NCBI RefSeq assembly: GCF_947507565.1
Contig: NC_089175.1
Span: 6,251,733-6,315,732, forward strand
DNA from: Oscarella lobularis
Lineage: Eukaryota > Porifera > Homoscleromorpha > Homosclerophorida > Oscarellidae
Direction: 5' to 3'
DNA: 64,000 bases
Notes under the pieces: generated by a model
Database searches by the model: none
What the model saw: the letters and a program-made list of their open reading frames with translations, nothing else
Told to the model about the DNA's origin: nothing
Program-made: the position numbers and the translations under genes
In this document: piece by piece, positions 11,176-23,878 of the stretch
Layout of the letters: the number at the start of each line of letters is the position of its first letter
How positions within the stretch are numbered: position 1 is the first letter of the stretch

Positions 11176-14100
11176 CTAAGGGCATTTCGTGTACCTATCA
11201 CCATCGTCGACGCCACCCTTGACGTCAGGCTCGAGATAATCATCCTGAGAGGCCACGGGCCCTCCATTGGCTCCAAGCGGCGGCGCATCGTAGGTAGGAT
11301 TGGCCAGAGAGACAGCACCCCCATCTTCCCTCGCCGTCGCCGCGGCAGGGGGAGCGGCGATCGCGCCCGTGTCCGTCTCGGCGTTATTCGTGTACAGAAT
11401 CGTCGCCCCGTAACCCGGGTTGGGCGCACGATATCGCCACGCCGTGCCGGACATGTCCTCGTACGCAGACGACGGCGGCGGTAGAGGCATGGCGCCGATG
11501 ACGTCATAAAAAGGTTCGTCGTCGATGTTTTTCATTTTGGCGGCGACGCGTTCTTCGTCGACCGCCACTTGGCACGCCGACATCGACATCGACATCGCCA
11601 TCGACGAATTGTTATTTTGAGTTGCCGGCGGCGGTACTATGATGATCGATCTCTGCTTCGATCGACGACGCAGGAAGACGAGTAGGACTATTATGATGAT
11701 GATGAGGAGAATGAATCCGGCGGCGACTCCGATGTAGAGACCGAGATTTGAACTATTCTTTTCGTCTGTGCTGCCTGCAGGATCTAAATGGAAGACGTAT
11801 AGATTGCTGTGGTTGGGCGCTCTCTTGCCTCTACCTCCAATGCACTCTGCTGGACATTCTTCCGTCTCACAACTGTATGATCCCACCGTATTATGGCACA
11901 CTTCATCCGAACCGCACGGCGATTCTTCCTGCTCACATTCGTCGATGTCTTAACGAGGGCCGAAGAAGAAACGTATTTATTGCGTCTTTGCTTTCGTTAT
12001 TGAACTCACCGCTGCACACGTTTTTTTCTACCTCTTTGTTCCATACCCCGTTTTCAAGACAACTTAGGATCATAGGACTTGTCGGCTGCATACTATATCC
12101 GTCTTGACAGGTGATCTGCGCCGTCGTGCCAACCCATCGGCTATCATTCGAAAAAGACACTTTCGTCGAACTGGGCAAATAGTCAAGGTGATTGCACTGA
12201 ATCAGACTGCATGGGTGACCGTCGCCGGCGTTTGTATAGCCGGGTTTACACGAACACAAGTAATCGCCTGAGGTATTATTGCACACCGTATTGACACCGC
12301 AGTCGTTTAGACCATCTGCACACTCGTCGACGTCTAAAAAATTATATATACACATACATACATATACATGTAATAAATTGGTCAACATGACTTGCCTGTA
12401 TCGCAGAGATCGCCCGTGTATCCGGATTGACACGTGCAGGAGAAGGAATTTACGAAATCAGAGCAATGCCCATGAAGACAAGGATTCCCTGAACACTCGT
12501 CGATATCTTTATAGACAAAAAACAAATTTAACTTATACACTCATTGTATCATACGCAATTTCTCACCTGTAGAGCAAAACTGTCCGGTGTAGCCAGGCTG
12601 ACAATCGCACGTAAATCCGTCAGCACGATTGCGACATGTGGCACTGTTCAAACAAGGATTGCTTCGACACCGATTCATATCTACGAAATCAATATTTATT
12701 TTTTGAGTGAGAGAAGTCTGAAGCAAGAGTCTCCCTCATACCAACGTTGCAAGTCGATCCGATGAAGTCCGACGGACATGCGCAGCTGAAGCTGTTCGGA
12801 ATAACAGAACACGTCCCCCCATTCTGACAAGGATGATCATCGCATCCCGACCCACCTGAACAAAAAGATTTATAATTATAGGACTAATAGCATCACTAAT
12901 TCACTTTGGTCGCACAGAGGTCCCAACCAATGGGACCGGCAAACGCAGTCATTCCCGTTAACGCAAACACCGTGTTCTATAAGAAGAAACGAACACCCAC
13001 GTCAACAGAGAGTGCAAAGAGTAATAACGGACGCGCTCACTGCATCCGCTCTTCTCCACGCACTCCGAACACGTATTCCCTTTCCAACCAGGATCACAAC
13101 TGGCAAAGGCATCATTACTCAAGAGAACTTCATCAAATCGACAGACGTCTTACGTGCATTGCCCAGGCTTCGTACAAGAGCCGTGGTCCTTACTACAACC
13201 GGTCTTGCAAATAGCTATAAGAAGAGAAAAAAAAGGCGTTTTTTCTCATAAGACGGAAGAAAGATATGAATACGAGTTTTGCATTGAGGAGCTCCCGTCC
13301 ATTCGCTCATGCACTTCCGCTGGCCCGTCGTACGATCGCACGTATAGTGCCCAGTTGCGTCAGAGTCTTGCGGCACGCAGAGCACCGAACAGTCGCCGTA
13401 GTAATTCGCGTCGCACTGAACGCGCCATTTCAGCGAGAGCGTCTTGCTATACTTTCCCTTTATCGTCAACGAACTCCACGCGCTCGAAACGCCCGCGTGG
13501 GCAATGCCCGGTCGCAAGACGTCGACAAGATCGTCCCTGTTAATTGAATCGTCGTCCCATATAGTTAATTTTAAACTAAACGAATTCTAAAAAAATATTA
13601 ATTAATTAATTAATAAGTAAATTAATTAATGAAATTTTTTCTCGTGCTTACCTTCCAGGCTCCGCTAAAACCGAACAAAAATGGATTGTCAAGTTTATTT
13701 TTGAGTGCGTTTTTTCCAATTGAGAAGGTAACGCTGTCGTCGAACTCGCCCGTCGTGCGCGTCCCAATGCACGTATTGTCATTGCTCGCATTATAGTCGC
13801 GATAGCAGACGACGACAAAGTTATCGCAGTCGTTTCTACAGCCCCGCGAGAAGATTGAATCGCAACATAGCCCTTTGAAGTCTTTGCTCGCCGAATGTCT
13901 GTATTGGTCGAATTGGATTTCCAGCGTGCCGTCGCCCTGAAAAAGATATAATAATAAAGTCGCGTGACCGCTTTCTTGCCAATTTGCGGCTCGTGGGATC
14001 ACATCCGGTTTTCTGTAGGGCGGATGAGCGTGGGAGACTCGGAGATAAAGAGGCTTCTGTTTTCAACTTTCTAGAGTGCTACTACACTGTATGTGGTTTT

Positions 14101-14249
14101 ACGCGATCCACGGGCGATCGATCGCGAGGATGGGCGACGTTAGGACTTAGGACGGACTTGGGTGTCCGATTCCGTTGTTCTTCCTTTTGTCTCACCTGCG
14201 CGGTGTGGAAGAACGACGACAACAGGAGGATGACAGCGACGACAAGCAT
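11176..14249 (-). CDS. Delta-like Notch ligand with an embedded Sushi domain (block A, first copy)
   Basis: Predicted type I membrane ligand of Notch. Start at 14249 gives a signal peptide ([18 protein letters not shown]). Exon 2 (~13,940-13,650) is an MNNL/C2-like domain ([18 protein letters not shown]...[13 protein letters not shown]). Exon 3 (~13,575-13,260) is the DSL domain ([31 protein letters not shown]). One-exon EGF modules follow: [72 protein letters not shown] and [13 protein letters not shown]. The last runs into a Sushi/CCP module ([10 protein letters not shown]...GYSMQPTS...[11 protein letters not shown]). After a final EGF-like start ([18 protein letters not shown]) come a Thr/Ser stalk, a membrane segment ([20 protein letters not shown]) with a basic stop-transfer, and a tail of about 160 residues with YEDM, NPTY and [11 protein letters not shown], ending RYTKCP. 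The DSL has EW where GW is usual. No frame break noticed in the tail. Confidence 0.85.
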
Positions 14250-14429
14250 TGTCTTTTCCCCGAGCAGCGAAGAAATTTCGAAGAGCAAGCGTCAGATCAC
14301 GCTCCGTAACCAAGCGTCGGATGACCGTCGAATGAACGTAAAGTAGCTACGCCAGCTACGCCCATGCGGAAGGCGCGCGTTACTACCTACTGGTTCTTAC
14401 CCTACCCTGACCAATTGCACCACAGGAAA

Positions 14430-14800
14430 CCAAGACGCTAGAAGAGAATCGTCTCTAGGATCCATGATTTGACGTGCAGTGAGCAAAAGCAGATGAAGGT
14501 ACAGTAAGAGCAGCAAGTTCCTGCCATACTAAACGGCGTGACTGCACTCTCAGCAGAACCGCAAAAAATGGGCACTGTCCCTGGGCAAGAAAGAAGTGGA
14601 AACCTCCATGAAGCGAAAACCTCATCATCACTCGACCTACCCTTCCAGAACAAGCTGCTATTGCCTAACAATTTCGATGCAGGGACTCGGACAAAAAAAA
14701 ACGACATGCAAATTCTGAACTGAAAACTGCGTGGGCTGACGTGATCAACATTGGGAAATGTACTACACCAGTAGACCATCTTCCTCTAATCGCATTTCGT
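14430..14800 (-). pseudogene. Relic of a kinase (DUF1537) exon and Delta 3' flank
   Basis: Reads on the minus strand as GTVPIFCGSAESAV, clearly related to the CPLLWFCGSAGL exon of the DUF1537 gene at 7947-10,923 including its intron start. It then matches the 3' flank of the first Delta-like gene (CGACATGCAAATTCTGAACT and the GTGATCAACAT stretch near 14,700-14,800). It shows that the second Delta-like gene arose by tandem copying of a unit that included kinase sequence, which then decayed. Confidence 0.6.
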
Positions 14801-14837
14801 GTACCTTCTTCATAAACGAGCGTACGACCAACATACG

Positions 14838-17821
14838 TTAGACGAGCTGGACATCAACGCCGCCGCCACCCTTGACGTCAGGCAAGACATACTGATCCTC
14901 AGAGGCCGGCCGATCCTTTAAATTTTCCGCAGCGGCGACGCCCGTTTCAGCCAGCGAATTCTCCGCTCCGTTCGCGTCATTGGCGTACAGAACAGACCCA
15001 TAAGCCAAATTGCGAGCGTCGAATGCCACGGCCGACATATCCTCGTACGTTGGGGGTGGCGAACGGTCACCGATGGCGTCATAAAAGGGGTCATGTTTCC
15101 TTTCGGCGTTGACGTGTTCTTTGTTGACGTGTTCTTTGTCGACCGCCGCTTGGCACGCCGACATCGTCATCGCCATTGACGACGACGACGACGACGACGA
15201 CGGCTTTTCATATTGAGTTGGTGGGGGCGGTACTATGGTGATTGATTCCCGTTTAGATCGGCGACGTACGACGAGGAGGATGACTATTATGATGACGATG
15301 AGGAGGAAGACTCCGACGGCGACTCCGACGTACAGACCGATATTTGAAGAATTATTCTTTTCGTCGATGACGCTTCCAGGAGTCCCTAAATAAAGCAATT
15401 TAAAAAAATATGACGGCTTAGATGGCTGGGTTGTCTTGATTATAGCATCTGTGCCTCTACCTTCACCGCATTCCGCTGTATCGCCGTCCGAACATGGAGA
15501 AATCGTCGTCGGCGCTTGCGTCCATTTCTCCGTCTCGCATATGTACGATCCCACCGTATTACGGCACACTTCACCAAGAAAGCACGGCGGTGGAAATAAC
15601 TGACATTCGTCAATATCTTACCGAGGAGAAAAAGAGCATTTGTTACGTCTTTGTTTTTTTGTTATCAATCTCACCGCTGCATATGTTTGCATTGACCTCA
15701 CCGTCCCATTCCCCGTCGTCAAGACAACGTAGGCTCCAAAGACTTCCAGGCTGCATTTTATATCCGCCTCGACAGATGATATGCGCCGTCGTGCCAACCC
15801 ATCGGTTATCGTTTGAAAACGTCACTCTTGCCGCGGAAGCAGCGAGCAAACTGTCGAGGTTCTTGCACTGAATCCGGGTGCACGAGCGACCGTCGCCTGT
15901 GTCTGCATAGCCAGGTTGGCATGGACACAAGTATCCACGTACTGTATTCTGGCACACCGTATTGGCACCGCAGTTGTTTAGACCAGATGCACACTCGTCA
16001 GAGTCTGAAAAATGACATGTACATACATATAATAAAGCGGTCTATATGACTTGCCTGCATCGCAGCGACGGCCCGTATATCCGTAATGGCACCGGCAGGA
16101 AAAGGCATTTACGAGATCAGAGCAAATCCCATAAACGCAAGGATTACTCAGACACTCGTTGATCTCTTTATGAACAAATAACAAATTTAACTTATACACT
16201 CGTTGTGTGTTTCTTTTTCTTGCCTGTAGAGCAAAAGTGTCCTGTGTAGCCAGGCCGACATTTGCACTCAAATCCGTTGGGCAGATTTTGACATGTGGCA
16301 CCGTGCATACAAGGATTGCTTTGACACAGGTTCATATCTAATTATTTACTGTACTTCAGATTGAGACACGTAATTGTTTCTCGCTCATACCAACGGTGCA
16401 TGTCGATCCGGTGAAGCCTGATGGACAATCGCAGCTGAAGCCGTTTGAAATGACGGAGCACGTTCCTCCATTCTCACAAGGACGACTGTTGCATGCAGAC
16501 CCATCTGAACAGAGAGGGATATTCATTATACATGTAGAAAGAAAAGCACCACTAATTCTCACCTTGGTCGCACAGGGGTCCGAACCAGGGTGGCTGGCAT
16601 ATGCAGTCGTTCCCGCTTTGACAAAAGCCGTGTTCTATAAGAAAAATTCTATCAAAGGAGAATGCAAAAGTCACAATGACACTCACTGCATCCGCTCTTT
16701 GGCACGCAAATATTTGAACATGTACTCCCTGTCCAACCAGGATCACAACTGGCAAAAGCAGTATCATTACACAAGAGAGAAACTTCAGTAATAGACGTCT
16801 TACATGCATTCTCCAGGCCTTGTACAAGAGCCGTGTAGCTTACTACACCCCGTCTTGCAAATAGCTATAAAGAGGAGCAGAATATCGTTTTTTACTTGTA
16901 AGACGGAAGAGGAATTTTCAATACGAGTTCTGCACTGAGGAGCTCCCGTCCATCCGGCCAAGCACAAACGCTGTCCTGTCTGAGGATCGCAGGTGTAGTG
17001 GCCCAAAAGAAAGAAGTCTTGCGGCTTGCAGTACACCGAACAGTTGCCGTAGTAATACGTATTGCATCGAACGCGCCATTGAAGCGAGAGAGTCTTGCCG
17101 TATTTTCCATATAGCGTCACCAACGAGCTCCAGTTGCTCGGGACGCTCGCGTGAGCAATTCCCAATCGCAAGACGTCGACAAGATCGTCCTTAAAGGGCG
17201 GCGAGTCGTCGTCCCAGATGGTAATTTTCAAACTAAAGGAATTCTACAAATTCGTAAAGTAAGCATTGAAAATATGGAGAAGTTTTTCTCGTTTACTTTC
17301 CAGGCATCAAAACCGAACGAAAAAGGATTGTCGAGATGTGACTTCGGGAAGGTAATATCGTCGTTGTTGTAGAAGTAGTCCGTCGTGCGGTTCCCATCCG
17401 TGCACGCATTGTCATCGCTCGGATTATAGTCGCGATAGCAGACGACAAAATAGTTATCGCAGCTGCCGACACAGCCAAAGGGGAAAATATCATCGCAACA
17501 GGAACCTGTGTAGTGTTTGCCATCCGGATTTTTGTATTCGATGAATTTAATTTCCAGCGTACCGCCGCTCTGTAAAAGATAAAATGAAGTCGGAGCGCAT
17601 GATCGCGTCAATCCGATTTTGCATGGAACGCACTATCATGCGGTGTCCGTCTGTGTATAGGGCAGATGAGACTGGGAGACGTATAAAGAGTCTATCTAGT
17701 TCGGGCGAGGTTGAGGTTGTGTGTCTGATTCCCTTGTTCTTTTTTGTCTCACCGGGAAGAGAAACGACAGCGCCGTGTGGAAGAGCGACGACAACAGGAG
17801 GATGACAGCGACGACGAGCAT
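14838..17821 (-). CDS. Delta-like Notch ligand with Sushi domain (block A, second copy)
   Basis: Tandem paralogue of 11,176-14,249, clearly more diverged than the block B homologue. Start at 17821 ([20 protein letters not shown] signal peptide). MNNL exon near 17,575-17,290 ([48 protein letters not shown]). DSL exon near 17,245-16,900 ([35 protein letters not shown]), with the consensus GW that the first copy lacks. EGF modules include [37 protein letters not shown] and [21 protein letters not shown] Sushi module follows ([41 protein letters not shown]). Membrane segment [20 protein letters not shown]-like (about 15,345-15,260). The tail carries a Ser run coded by GAC/TCG-type triplets (15,180-15,205), [12 protein letters not shown] and [11 protein letters not shown], and ends VDVQLV. 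Present only in block A. A membrane-bound Notch ligand is the best call. Confidence 0.85.
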
Positions 17822-18422
17822 TGTCTTTTCCCCGAGCAGTGAGGAAATTCTGAAGAGCAAGCGCCAGATAACGCTCCGACTTCCGTACTAGTCCGTCGCC
17901 AAGCGTTGGACGACCTATTATATCCCTGACTTAACGAACTTACCTAACTACGCCCATGCATTACCAAATTTGCCTCCAGGAAAAATGTTTTAGAGAATGT
18001 GGCTTCTAAAACACGGTTTTCCGGAAGCGTGCGTGGCTTCCAATCGACGGCTTTCCTTGATTTGTTATCAGCAACGTGGCGTGATAGTGAGCAAGTATGT
18101 AAGCGAAGCTCTACTCGCTCACAAGCAAAGTGGTCTGGTTTGAACGTAGCAGCATGGCACTGAGCTCAAAAAAGCAGCGGCGACGGCATAGAAGCATTCT
18201 ATTTTGACATGTCTTCATCGTACTTCGCTTCTGCTGAACAAGGAGTCTCCGCCAGCGCGGCGACGTTCTTGGCCGACATTTACATCTATAGTCATAAGAA
18301 ACGATCAAGCAATAATAGCCTGCTAAAGTTACGACCTCTCCAACTTGTGGATTGCTAACTACAGGAATGTGCACGACAGACTGGCGTGGTTACCAGAGGA
18401 ACTGCTACGTCATAACTTGACA
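17822..18422. other. Upstream region of the second Delta gene and end of block A
   Basis: No convincing gene. Bases from about 18,240 to 18,425 match block B at 34,750-34,955 closely, including ACATCTATAGTCATAAGAAA, so this non-coding stretch belongs to the duplicated block. It ends abruptly at AACCAGGT, which is also the presumed splice donor of the neighbouring MAT2B exon. Confidence 0.5.
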
Positions 18423-18955
18423 AACCAGGTCGTACAGAACAGGCACGCGTAGAACGATTGCCGACGGATCGTGTCGCTGAGCGGCTCGTTCACTGGCGAG
18501 CTTCGATATGCCGTATTTGTTGAGCGGGTTCGGTTCGTCCGTAGGCGCGTACGGCGGACGCGTGCCGTCGAATACGTAGTCGGTGCTCAGGTAGATTGTG
18601 CTCGTGCGTGGAGCGTGTTTTGCCGCTAGTGTTGTTGTCGCGTCGACGTTGATGTGTGTCGTTTCCGTTTCGTTGCGTTCGACGACGTCCGGACGTCGTT
18701 CTGCTGCCGAGTGGACGATTATCGACGGGGAGAAGTCGTCTAGGAGACGATTCGTCGACGTTTTCGTCGCGAAGGTCCACTTTTCGGAGCTGTGAGGAAC
18801 ATTTTCGGGGTGCGGAATGGTTTCGCGAGGGTTTACCGAGCCCGTAGCGCGTGAGAATGCAGTGCCAGCACTTCCCAGCCATTCGATTCAAATTGACGAA
18901 GGAGAGAACGGCCGAGAAGGCCAGAAGCACCCGTAATGAAAACCTTCTTCGACAT
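18423..18955 (-). CDS. MAT2B: Methionine adenosyltransferase regulatory subunit beta, N-terminal half (truncated)
   Basis: MAT2B is the NADP-binding, dTDP-rhamnose-reductase-like regulatory subunit of S-adenosylmethionine synthetase. Exon 1 from 18955 reads MSKKVFITGASGLLGRSLLR with the Rossmann TGxxGxxG loop; a short intron follows (donor GTAAAC near 18,838, acceptor CCTCACAG near 18,791). Exon 2 reads IIVHSAAERRPDVVERNE, then INVDATTTLA, STDYVFDGTRPPYAPTDEPN, LNKYGISKLASE (the Y-x-x-x-K pair) and AIVLRVPVLYDL, closely following animal MAT2B. The frame is open throughout. The coding sequence stops where block A begins: the donor GTTTGT at 18,421 lies on the block boundary and no downstream exon (the C-terminal half with the substrate lobe) is found in the window. 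It is therefore truncated, or its 3' exons were displaced by the duplication. Confidence 0.75.
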
Positions 18956-19142
18956 CTCTCGAGTTGTGATCACGTGTTATCTGCCAATAACTTGAATTCA
19001 TACTTGTCACATAAAAGAGTTCAGCAGCCAGAAGTTAAATATAAAGCACCATACAAATATTTTTCTATAAAAAGACTGGAGACAATGTGCGTTCTATGGG
19101 GAAAAATGAAAAAGAAACAAATACCGTAAGGTAAGACGCTTG

Positions 19143-20161
19143 CTACGAAACATTCGCTTTGTATTCGGCTTCAATGTTGTCTCTGTGAACGCCGCACTTT
19201 TCACAAGCTTGAATAAGAGCAGTTACCGTTGCCTTTCGACCGCGTTCTGCTACCCAATCCTCTATGACCATCATAGCCCGGACGAGATTTTCATCAGACT
19301 TTTCTTTGTACTGTGATATGGCATTGGTTTTTCGTTCCAAAAAGACCACGAGCTTCTGCCATTTCGCTTCTACTAGGCTCGCGACGACTTGAATGAGAGA
19401 AGGGTTGATCTCCTTAGGAAGCACGCCTGCGAAATACATAAAAGAGAATGATAAGATAATGCAAGAGAGAAACTACATCCACACAAGTTTGTACGTTTGC
19501 CTAAACTTTATCATCGTCTTTTGTAGGCGAGAAAAAAAGCCAGGCCAGACTCTACTGCAGCCCTGATGCTAAAAATATCGGGATATAGAGTGCCTAGTAC
19601 ACTGCCTACCTGCCCATTTTGAGTTGTGGCTGCCGCTGGCTATGCCCTAAACTAATATTTGAAGTCGTCTACACATTTTTATCCTGGTCGAGCCAAACCT
19701 TCTTCGAGTCAACCTAAATACAGTATCTTGTCAACTAAATGCGCCACTGGGTATACTGAGTCTTTACATCGACGCCGGTGGTATTATTGACGGCTTCTCC
19801 TACTAAATTGCCGGAAAAAAAGTGCTGATAATTACTGAATGTTATACACTCCAAAGGCTCACTAACCGGGACTGGCTTGAAGTACACTCAAAACAGTTTC
19901 TCCTCCGTCGACCTCTCGAAGCGCTTGGCAGAAACTGCCATACGCTGGTTTCGGTGTCTTCTTCAGAAGGGCGATCACGTCCCTCGCGGCTTCAGTATCG
20001 CCGTCGTTTTTCCTCCTTCTGCGGACGCTCTCATAGTTTTCGTCGGTTAGAAGGTTCTTTGCCTGAAGTTTATCAAGCAGGGGCCCACTAAGAAGGCCGC
20101 TGAGAAGTTGTACAACGTCGGCCTGCGCACGTTGAAGGGTTTTCCACCCAGGATCGGCCAT
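19143..20161 (-). CDS. CARD-Death domain adaptor, CRADD/RAIDD-like
   Basis: Two-exon gene. Exon 1 starts at 20161 (MADPGWKTLQRAQADVVQLL) and encodes a CARD: helices with LLSGPLLDKLQAKNLLTDEN, RRRKNDGDTEAARDVIALLK and PKPAYGSFCQALREV. The donor lies after ASP (CCCG|GTTAGT, about 19,869) and the acceptor at TTTCGCAG (about 19,430); joining them is in frame (ASP-GVLPKEINPS). Exon 2 is a Death domain: LIQVVASLVEAKWQKLVVFL, AMMVIEDWVAERGRKATVTA, LIQACEKCGVHRDNIE, ending KANVS. CARD followed by Death in about 190 residues is the architecture and length of CRADD/RAIDD, the adaptor linking PIDD to caspase-2 in the PIDDosome. Orthology is not proven; other CARD-Death proteins exist in invertebrates. 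It sits in the single-copy gap between the duplicated blocks, upstream of MAT2B. Confidence 0.7.
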
Positions 20162-20470
20162 GAAAGCAGATACGGGAGGTCACAAAGCTGTGACCAGAGA
20201 TGGACATCTATCATTCATTACATCCAGGCATAGACGTTTTATATCTAATCAAAATATACTACAATAAGAGAACCACCCAAAAAACTCGGAAGAAGACTGC
20301 TTTTGATTCCGTGATAGCAAGCGCAGCTAAAAACTTATTTTCAAAAGTACAGCACCGCTGCCTTTGTTAAAAACAAACATAAAAAAAGATGCACCGTGTT
20401 GTTTCTACTCGACTTTTTGAACTACTCTCTGCAGAGAACTAGAACACAAGTAAGTGCACATGTGAATACT
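20162..20470. other. Intergenic, upstream of the CARD-Death gene
   Basis: AT-rich stretch with no convincing reading frame, repeat or RNA gene. It would contain the promoter of the minus-strand CARD-Death gene and the 3' end of whatever lies at 20,480-21,130. Confidence 0.4.
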
Positions 20471-20479
20471 TTGTCTGAA

Positions 20480-21130
20480 TCAATATATACCCTTTATTGA
20501 TTTTCTGAGCCATTTTTATCCACTCTGGCGCTGACGCTTCCTTGCTGTTGCTACCGGATTTCTCGTGAATAACCATAGCTTTTGGTTGGGGCTTAGCCTG
20601 GGACTCGGCGCGTTCGTTGAATGATACAATTAAGACTCTCCTTGCTCGTCTTTTTCTTTGCAGCCATCGCTACTAAAGCTGCCGTAGAACCAATGTCTGG
20701 CTGACTGGTTTTCTTCTTATAAGGAAGAGTAGCACGTACTGCTGCGTATGCCCTCAGACTTGATAGATTGTCTCTTCCGCAGCTCCTGCAGCCTAAAAAA
20801 CAAACGTCAATCAGAACAGCAGTCAATAAGATAACTTAAGAATTCCAATAACAGAAAAACAGAGATTGAACCACCGTGAAACCTCTGAATAATGGTCCCA
20901 CTGAAAGAGATTACTACTGGTTATAGAAATCCCGTCTAACTGCCTGCAGCTGCCCCTCACAAAATTAGAAATACCATCTGGTTTCTCGCCAACTGGATTG
21001 CTGTGGTAGTTCCTTTTCTTTAGGACTTTCTGTGGGCGTTTCTTGCTTCGTGGGACTCACTGGTACGGACTGGTCCTAAAGAACAGAATAAAGACAGCTA
21101 CGTCCAGTAAATTAGAAAACAACCGCGGTC
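20480..21130 (-). CDS. Unrecognised exons, Lys/Ser/Thr-rich
   Basis: Several short minus-strand open stretches with plausible splice edges. One near 21,075-20,985 reads DQSVPVSPTKQETPTESPKE. One near 20,800-20,600 reads CRSCGRDNLSSLRAYAAVRA then LPYKKKTSQPDIGSTAALVA. One near 20,590-20,490 reads KEASAPEWIKMAQKINKG. The low-complexity charged composition suggests a disordered or scaffold protein. I do not recognise the family and cannot show that these belong to one transcript. They lie directly downstream of the broken arginyl-tRNA synthetase copy and upstream of the CARD-Death gene. Confidence 0.25.
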
Positions 21131-21229
21131 TCTTGTTCCTCGGCAACGGCTCTTTCTGGACTAGCAAACCGTGCACCCAACTGACGCACAAAAGAGGCGT
21201 GGACGCGGGCGTAGCGACATTCTTTGACG

Positions 21230-23587
<2,358 letters not shown>

Positions 23588-23589
23588 AC

Positions 23590-23878
23590 GAACGGAAGAA
23601 AGAACGAAGAACACGAGGCGAGTCGCACCCGGATTGAGAGACAACACCCGTACGTGGTGGTATGTATGTGCATAACAACTTCCTTTTAGAATACGCTTGC
23701 ATCAATAGCCGAAATGTTGCACCACTGCTTTTGGCTATTAGATAGATAATCACTCTACAAAGCACGTCGCTAAAAAATAAAACTAGTATGTCAAATAGTT
23801 ATTGAAAAATCGTCTGCGTTCATATTCTCCTTCTTCTTCCCCTTTGGGCTTATAATGCGTCACTGAATAACGTAAATT
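23590..23878. other. Short spacer in block B
   Basis: Sequence between the damaged synthetase start and the 3' end of the LRR-TIR gene. The first ~100 bases still match block A; homology stops near 23,685 (A ~1,510) and resumes near 23,985 (A ~3,780). Block A has the SLC16-like gene in this place. No gene seen. Confidence 0.5.

Noticed and set aside
11748-12107. Plus-strand open frames over the Delta-like genes
   Set aside because: Opposite-strand shadows of Cys-rich EGF exons; no domain or splice logic.
18598-18847. Plus-strand frames over MAT2B exon 2
   Set aside because: The minus strand gives a clear family match; these are shadows.
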